Assembly (NCBI GenBank): GCA_951800685.1
Contig: CATOJY010000001.1
Location: forward strand, 124,001-188,000
DNA from: an uncultured Lachnospiraceae bacterium
GTDB lineage: Bacteria; Bacillota; Clostridia; Lachnospirales; Lachnospiraceae
Length of the DNA: 64,000 nt
Direction: 5' to 3'
The notes below the pieces were generated by a model, which searched no databases, had not been told where the DNA came from, and saw only the letters and a program-made list of their open reading frames with translations. This document shows, piece after piece, positions 60,905 through 64,000 of this stretch (the first letter of the stretch is position 1; each line of letters begins with the position of its first letter). The position numbers and the translations under genes are program-made.

Positions 60905-62880
60905 ATACCCACGCTATCCCTGGTATTCAGCTTTTCCCACATATAATCAGGGAGGATAGTTTTAAATAGCGCCTTATCCATATTGTGCCCTGTTTCATAC
61001 TGGATGGCAAAACAATTCCGGTATAAAACACTTGACGTATCTATTATTAAGTCAATATACTTTTCAATGGCGCCACACCCGAACTTTTCCACTAAAACCT
61101 TTTTATCTTCTTCTGTCACTTTCCCAATAATCTTAGTTGTAATATTAGAACGTATTTGTGCCATTGCATCAGAATCAAGCGCCGAAATGGCATTAAGCAA
61201 AAGGAACACGGACACATTTGAACTCCTTGACCCTGTTACGCGGCTGCTTATATACCGGAGCAATACAGTGAAGCTGGTGCAACGCTGCAGCTCTTCATAG
61301 AAGGCAAATGTATGCAAATGCTGCTGTTTACGAATCTCATGCTTTTTGCTATCTAGGAACTGCACCATAAATACCTTAATGGTGTCAAGCAAATCAAGCT
61401 CGCCATTACTGTTTTTATTGAATGAATATACAATGAGCGGCGTGTTAAGAATATCCCCCACGGTTACCTCATTCCGCATAAGGTCGCTATACCGCCCATC
61501 AGAGGAGAAGTAATTTGAGCACCTAAGTTTAATTAAATTACAAATCCTAACCTGGTTCTCATTATAAATTCCCGTGCTTTCCAAATCGGCTACAATATCA
61601 ATTATGTCCTGGTAAGTCATTGATGCTGTCCTGCTAAATGTTTCTGGGTTGTCCTGGAACACGCCTTCCCTGCTGTACAGCTTCATAGTTGCTTTTTCAA
61701 GTATGGTATGCAAATCAACAGCGTTCCCTTCGTTGGGCTGTAAATCTACCATAAGTGATAACAGCATCACAGTACCGGTCACTGCGTTGCTAAACATCTC
61801 CTTGCAATTGTCCTTTGTGCAGTTTAAGTCGTCCAAGCGCAACGTATTTACAAACACTGGGTCTGCCCCATCCATTGAAATCACTTTCGTGTCTACAAAC
61901 TCGGCAAGCTTGCACCATTCTCGCCCTTTGAAGTCTATAGCGGAACTGTGTATGCCATAACCAATCCCCTGCTGTGCAATATTAAAGCAAGTGTAAGTCT
62001 TTCCTGAACCTGTACGACCGGCAACAAGCACGACCTGTCCATCCGGAGTCTCCAAAGGGTTATACACAAACGGAAGTCTGGTCTGCCAGTCCATACCAAG
62101 GAGCATCCCAGAGCTGTTAATAAGCCCTTTCAGCCTATAAGGCATCTGGAATGCAAGCGCTTCCTGGCCTACGAGAAAACTTGAAGTATTTTTTATATTC
62201 CCACGCTGGAAAGACGCCGGGCAGAAGTTAGACAAATATTCCCCAATATTCCCTTTGATCTCACGCACGCAAATCTTATCCTGCTGCAAAAGGCCAACTA
62301 ACCGTTTTCCGTAACGTTCAAGCTCGCGTCGCGTTTTTGCGGACGCCTGTACAAAAAGGTATGTTTCAAACATCTGCTTGCCAGAGGATACTGCCCGGTA
62401 TACATAATGGTATGAATCGCGTTTTTCCTTGATTTTCTGCAACTGTTCCTTGTTTATATAATATCTGCGCCCTGTTTGTGGATTATATCCGGTTTTCCCA
62501 GTCAACTTCTCATCATCCCTTAACTCCGAAAAATAGGAAGCATACTCGTCATAAGCGGAGGTTATGCTGCCCATGAGCTGCTTATAGATACGTGAGTTCA
62601 CATTCACATTTACGGGCTTATTATAGGTGTGTGTGATAGTGCGCACATGCGGATAAGCCTCACGCATCTTGGCCTGTATCCCTTCTTGTAAGTTATGGTC
62701 GTATGCTACGGGCAACGCCGTGATGCACCAAGCTTTTGTAATCCAATTACGCGTGATAAACTGATTGTATACCGACTTCAGGCCAAGTGCGGAAATTTTA
62801 TCACGGTTTATAAGTCTGCCCCCGCTTACCCAATTTGCAAAAATCTCCGCATACATAGAAAGTAGAAAAAACTTTGCCAT
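60901..62880 (-). CDS. VirB4/TraE-like conjugation ATPase
   Basis: A 659-residue VirB4-type ATPase. Walker A is 'VVLVAGRTGSGKTYTCFNIA' (about 284-295), preceded by a 280-residue N-terminal domain. The Walker B region is 'HTFAFYEELQRCTSF', and 'RSSNVSVFLLLNAISALDSD' corresponds to the sensor/RQ region. VirB4 ATPases power assembly of type IV secretion channels. With the downstream NlpC/P60 gene this resembles conjugation modules of Tn916/ICEBs1-type elements, but the sequence is diverged. GGGAGG precedes ATG 62880. Confidence 0.82.
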   Translation of the reverse strand: MAKFFLLSMYAEIFANWVSGGRLINRDKISALGLKSVYNQFITRNWITKAWCITALPVAYDHNLQEGIQAKMREAYPHVRTITHTYNKPVNVNVNSRIYKQLMGSITSAYDEYASYFSELRDDEKLTGKTGYNPQTGRRYYINKEQLQKIKEKRDSYHYVYRAVSSGKQMFETYLFVQASAKTRRELERYGKRLVGLLQQDKICVREIKGNIGEYLSNFCPASFQRGNIKNTSSFLVGQEALAFQMPYRLKGLINSSGMLLGMDWQTRLPFVYNPLETPDGQVVLVAGRTGSGKTYTCFNIAQQGIGYGIHSSAIDFKGREWCKLAEFVDTKVISMDGADPVFVNTLRLDDLNCTKDNCKEMFSNAVTGTVMLLSLMVDLQPNEGNAVDLHTILEKATMKLYSREGVFQDNPETFSRTASMTYQDIIDIVADLESTGIYNENQVRICNLIKLRCSNYFSSDGRYSDLMRNEVTVGDILNTPLIVYSFNKNSNGELDLLDTIKVFMVQFLDSKKHEIRKQQHLHTFAFYEELQRCTSFTVLLRYISSRVTGSRSSNVSVFLLLNAISALDSDAMAQIRSNITTKIIGKVTEEDKKVLVEKFGCGAIEKYIDLIIDTSSVLYRNCFAIQYETGHNMDKALFKTILPDYMWEKLNTRDSVGM

Positions 62881-62891
62881 AGCACACCTCC

Positions 62892-63998
62892 CTACATCCT
62901 GTCTTTGTATAATTTTGTCAGTGTTAATATATTTTGGTAAATCTGCTGTGAGGACAGGTATAAAAATTTCTCAGTCTGGTTTACAAAATTCGGAAGTTCC
63001 CTTTCGTACTGCGCATGGTCAAACTCCAGGTAATTAACCCCGCCATGCCCATTCACTATAGTGTTCTCGTCCACTAAATCGTAGGCGGCAAGGTGTCTGC
63101 AGTCCCGACAAATATTGAACTGTAAGTATTGCCCCGAAAGGACCGTGGCCGGTAAACTTTTGCAGTCAAAGATTAAAAGAACGTTCAGATTTTCCTTATT
63201 GCGTAGCAGCTGATCCAATACCCCGGAAGCATCTCCAGACTTCGCAAGGAAATCGCAAAGTATAACCTGCCTGGTATTATAAGAATTGTACAGTGTCGTA
63301 AAATAATCCGGGAGAACACGCATTCGCATTGCTGTGTAGCTATCAAAAAGCATAAGTACTTTGACTGAGTTTTTATTCTGCATCCTAAAGATTTCGTATA
63401 ACGTACTTATAAACATATCAAACCCAAGCAGCTCTTCAAACTCCTTAAAGTATAAAATCAACGGCCGGTCTTGGTACTCACTTAAGTTAATTTTCTTGTA
63501 CATCTCTTTTGACAGTATCCCTTCGTAATCCCGCAATGCATGATTTAAGCTATAGGAGTCGGCGAGGATATTCTTATACCCCTCGGCAAGTTTTCTGTTC
63601 TCTTCCAATAGTCGGCTGTTATCAGTAAGTGCATCTGATAAATCCGAAGCAAGCTTGATACGCTTGCTTAAGTGGGACTCCCGTTCATCTTCCAATGAAA
63701 GGAAGTCGCACGCCAGTTTCCTTATTTCGTCACTGGAACTGCTGTCCACCAGACTCTTGGCAAACGCTCTACTTTCCTCATAGTAATTGTCTGTACAGTC
63801 TTTGCTCTTCATAGACTCGTCATCGTATGCAGCGCTGACTAGCAACTCCATGCTCAACCCTGTGACATCGCAAGGATAAACCCTGCAAATAGGGGAAACT
63901 TTACTAAAGAGCGCTCTATCACACCCAAGGTAAATAATATCCAAACCCATTAACTTTTTGTAAAGCGACAAGAATGCAACCGCCGTATGGTTGTTCAT
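62892..63998 (-). CDS. Hypothetical 368-residue protein at window edge
   Basis: A soluble protein with a coiled-coil segment at about 105-150 ('LSDALTDNSRLLEENRKLAE') and an alpha/beta C-terminal domain ('LILYFKEFEELLGFDMFIST'-like and 'ENLNVLLIFDCKSLPATVLS'). The ATG at 63998 may be the true start, or the gene may extend past the window. Immediately upstream of the VirB4-like gene, so a link to transfer is possible. Not recognised. Confidence 0.6.
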   Translation of the reverse strand: MNNHTAVAFLSLYKKLMGLDIIYLGCDRALFSKVSPICRVYPCDVTGLSMELLVSAAYDDESMKSKDCTDNYYEESRAFAKSLVDSSSSDEIRKLACDFLSLEDERESHLSKRIKLASDLSDALTDNSRLLEENRKLAEGYKNILADSYSLNHALRDYEGILSKEMYKKINLSEYQDRPLILYFKEFEELLGFDMFISTLYEIFRMQNKNSVKVLMLFDSYTAMRMRVLPDYFTTLYNSYNTRQVILCDFLAKSGDASGVLDQLLRNKENLNVLLIFDCKSLPATVLSGQYLQFNICRDCRHLAAYDLVDENTIVNGHGGVNYLEFDHAQYERELPNFVNQTEKFLYLSSQQIYQNILTLTKLYKDRM

Positions 63999-64000
63999 AA

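Larger units (their letters stand above)
19141..64000. mobile_element. Large integrative element, left end to window edge
   Basis: The boundary is set by the broken SASP gene and the adjacent large serine recombinase. Inside, essentially all genes lie on one strand and include partition (TubZ-like), replication-type, transcription (sigma-like, GreA-like), VirB4-like and NlpC/P60 genes plus a surface-protein cargo. No housekeeping gene or phage structural gene is recognised after 19.14 kb. The right end is not in the window, so the size is at least about 44.8 kb. A conjugative element is the best guess; a plasmid-like prophage remains possible. Confidence 0.82.

Noticed and set aside
19141-64000. 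Prophage interpretation of the element
   Set aside because: The serine integrase, TubZ, DnaB-like helicase and sigma factor also occur in phages, but no capsid, portal, terminase, tail or lysis gene is recognisable, while VirB4-like and NlpC/P60 genes are. Kept open because the right end is unseen.
1-64000. tRNA and rRNA genes
   Set aside because: I looked for tRNA-like cloverleaf ends and rRNA-like stretches, especially at the element boundary, and saw none; the integration target is a protein gene.

Overview
The window looks like part of the chromosome of a spore-forming, low-to-moderate GC Firmicute of the Lachnospiraceae type. Supporting signs are a HisZ-dependent short-form HisG, RecU, a YlbJ-like sporulation membrane protein, an alpha/beta-type small acid-soluble spore protein (SASP), AGGAGG-type ribosome binding sites and sigma-A-like promoters. 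The assignment rests on gene content and sequence style only; no database was searched.

Positions 1-18.7 kb are ordinary chromosome. A histidine operon on the minus strand (hisZ-hisG-hisD-hisB and the start of a HisA/HisF-like domain protein) runs off the left edge and has a perfect-consensus promoter at 4149-4177. Upstream is a tightly packed minus-strand housekeeping run with its own promoter near 12.65 kb: RelA/SpoT synthetase, RsmF-like methyltransferase, RsuA-type pseudouridine synthase, HAD phosphatase, YgiQ radical SAM protein, SDR oxidoreductase, a membrane protein, RluA-type pseudouridine synthase and recU. Then come an M23 peptidase, a YlbJ-like protein (the only intact plus-strand gene before the SASP), a coiled-coil protein, coaD, rsmD, a Na/Pi cotransporter and mgsA.

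At about 19.14 kb the SASP gene is broken near its 3' end by a large mobile element. A large serine recombinase sits at this boundary and reads out into the SASP gene. From here to the right edge (more than 44 kb; the far end is not in the window) every convincing gene is on the minus strand.

Element regions, left to right: (a) integrase with a 39-codon upstream ORF and a promoter palindrome; (b) a surface module at 21.2-30.1 kb: LRR-like protein, SipW-type signal peptidase, a 1568-residue repetitive exported protein, and three TasA/CalY-like exported proteins, one with a C-terminal APKTG-type sorting signal; (c) an RNase Z-like metallo-beta-lactamase protein; (d) a TubZ-like tubulin GTPase with a small winged-helix-like gene just upstream (candidate type III TubRZ partition); (e) an exported and orphan block at 33-46 kb with two lipoproteins, several anchored proteins, large unrecognised cytosolic proteins, a sigma-70-like factor whose ribosome binding site lies in a hairpin, and a second signal peptidase; (f) DNA metabolism at 46-54 kb: RuvC-like nuclease, primase-type zinc finger protein, Hsp70, DnaB-like ATPase and SNF2-like helicase; (g) at 54-64 kb small membrane proteins, GreA-like factor, a zinc-ribbon/degenerate P-loop protein, NERD and HRDC proteins, a large NlpC/P60 protein, a VirB4/TraE-like ATPase and one more orphan.

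No capsid, portal, terminase or tail gene is recognisable, while a VirB4-like ATPase beside an NlpC/P60 protein is typical of Gram-positive conjugative elements. My reading is a large, probably conjugative integrative element that carries its own replication, partition and chaperone functions and a TasA/SipW surface-fibre cargo. The conjugative reading is inference, because relaxase, coupling protein and the second attachment site are not visible here.
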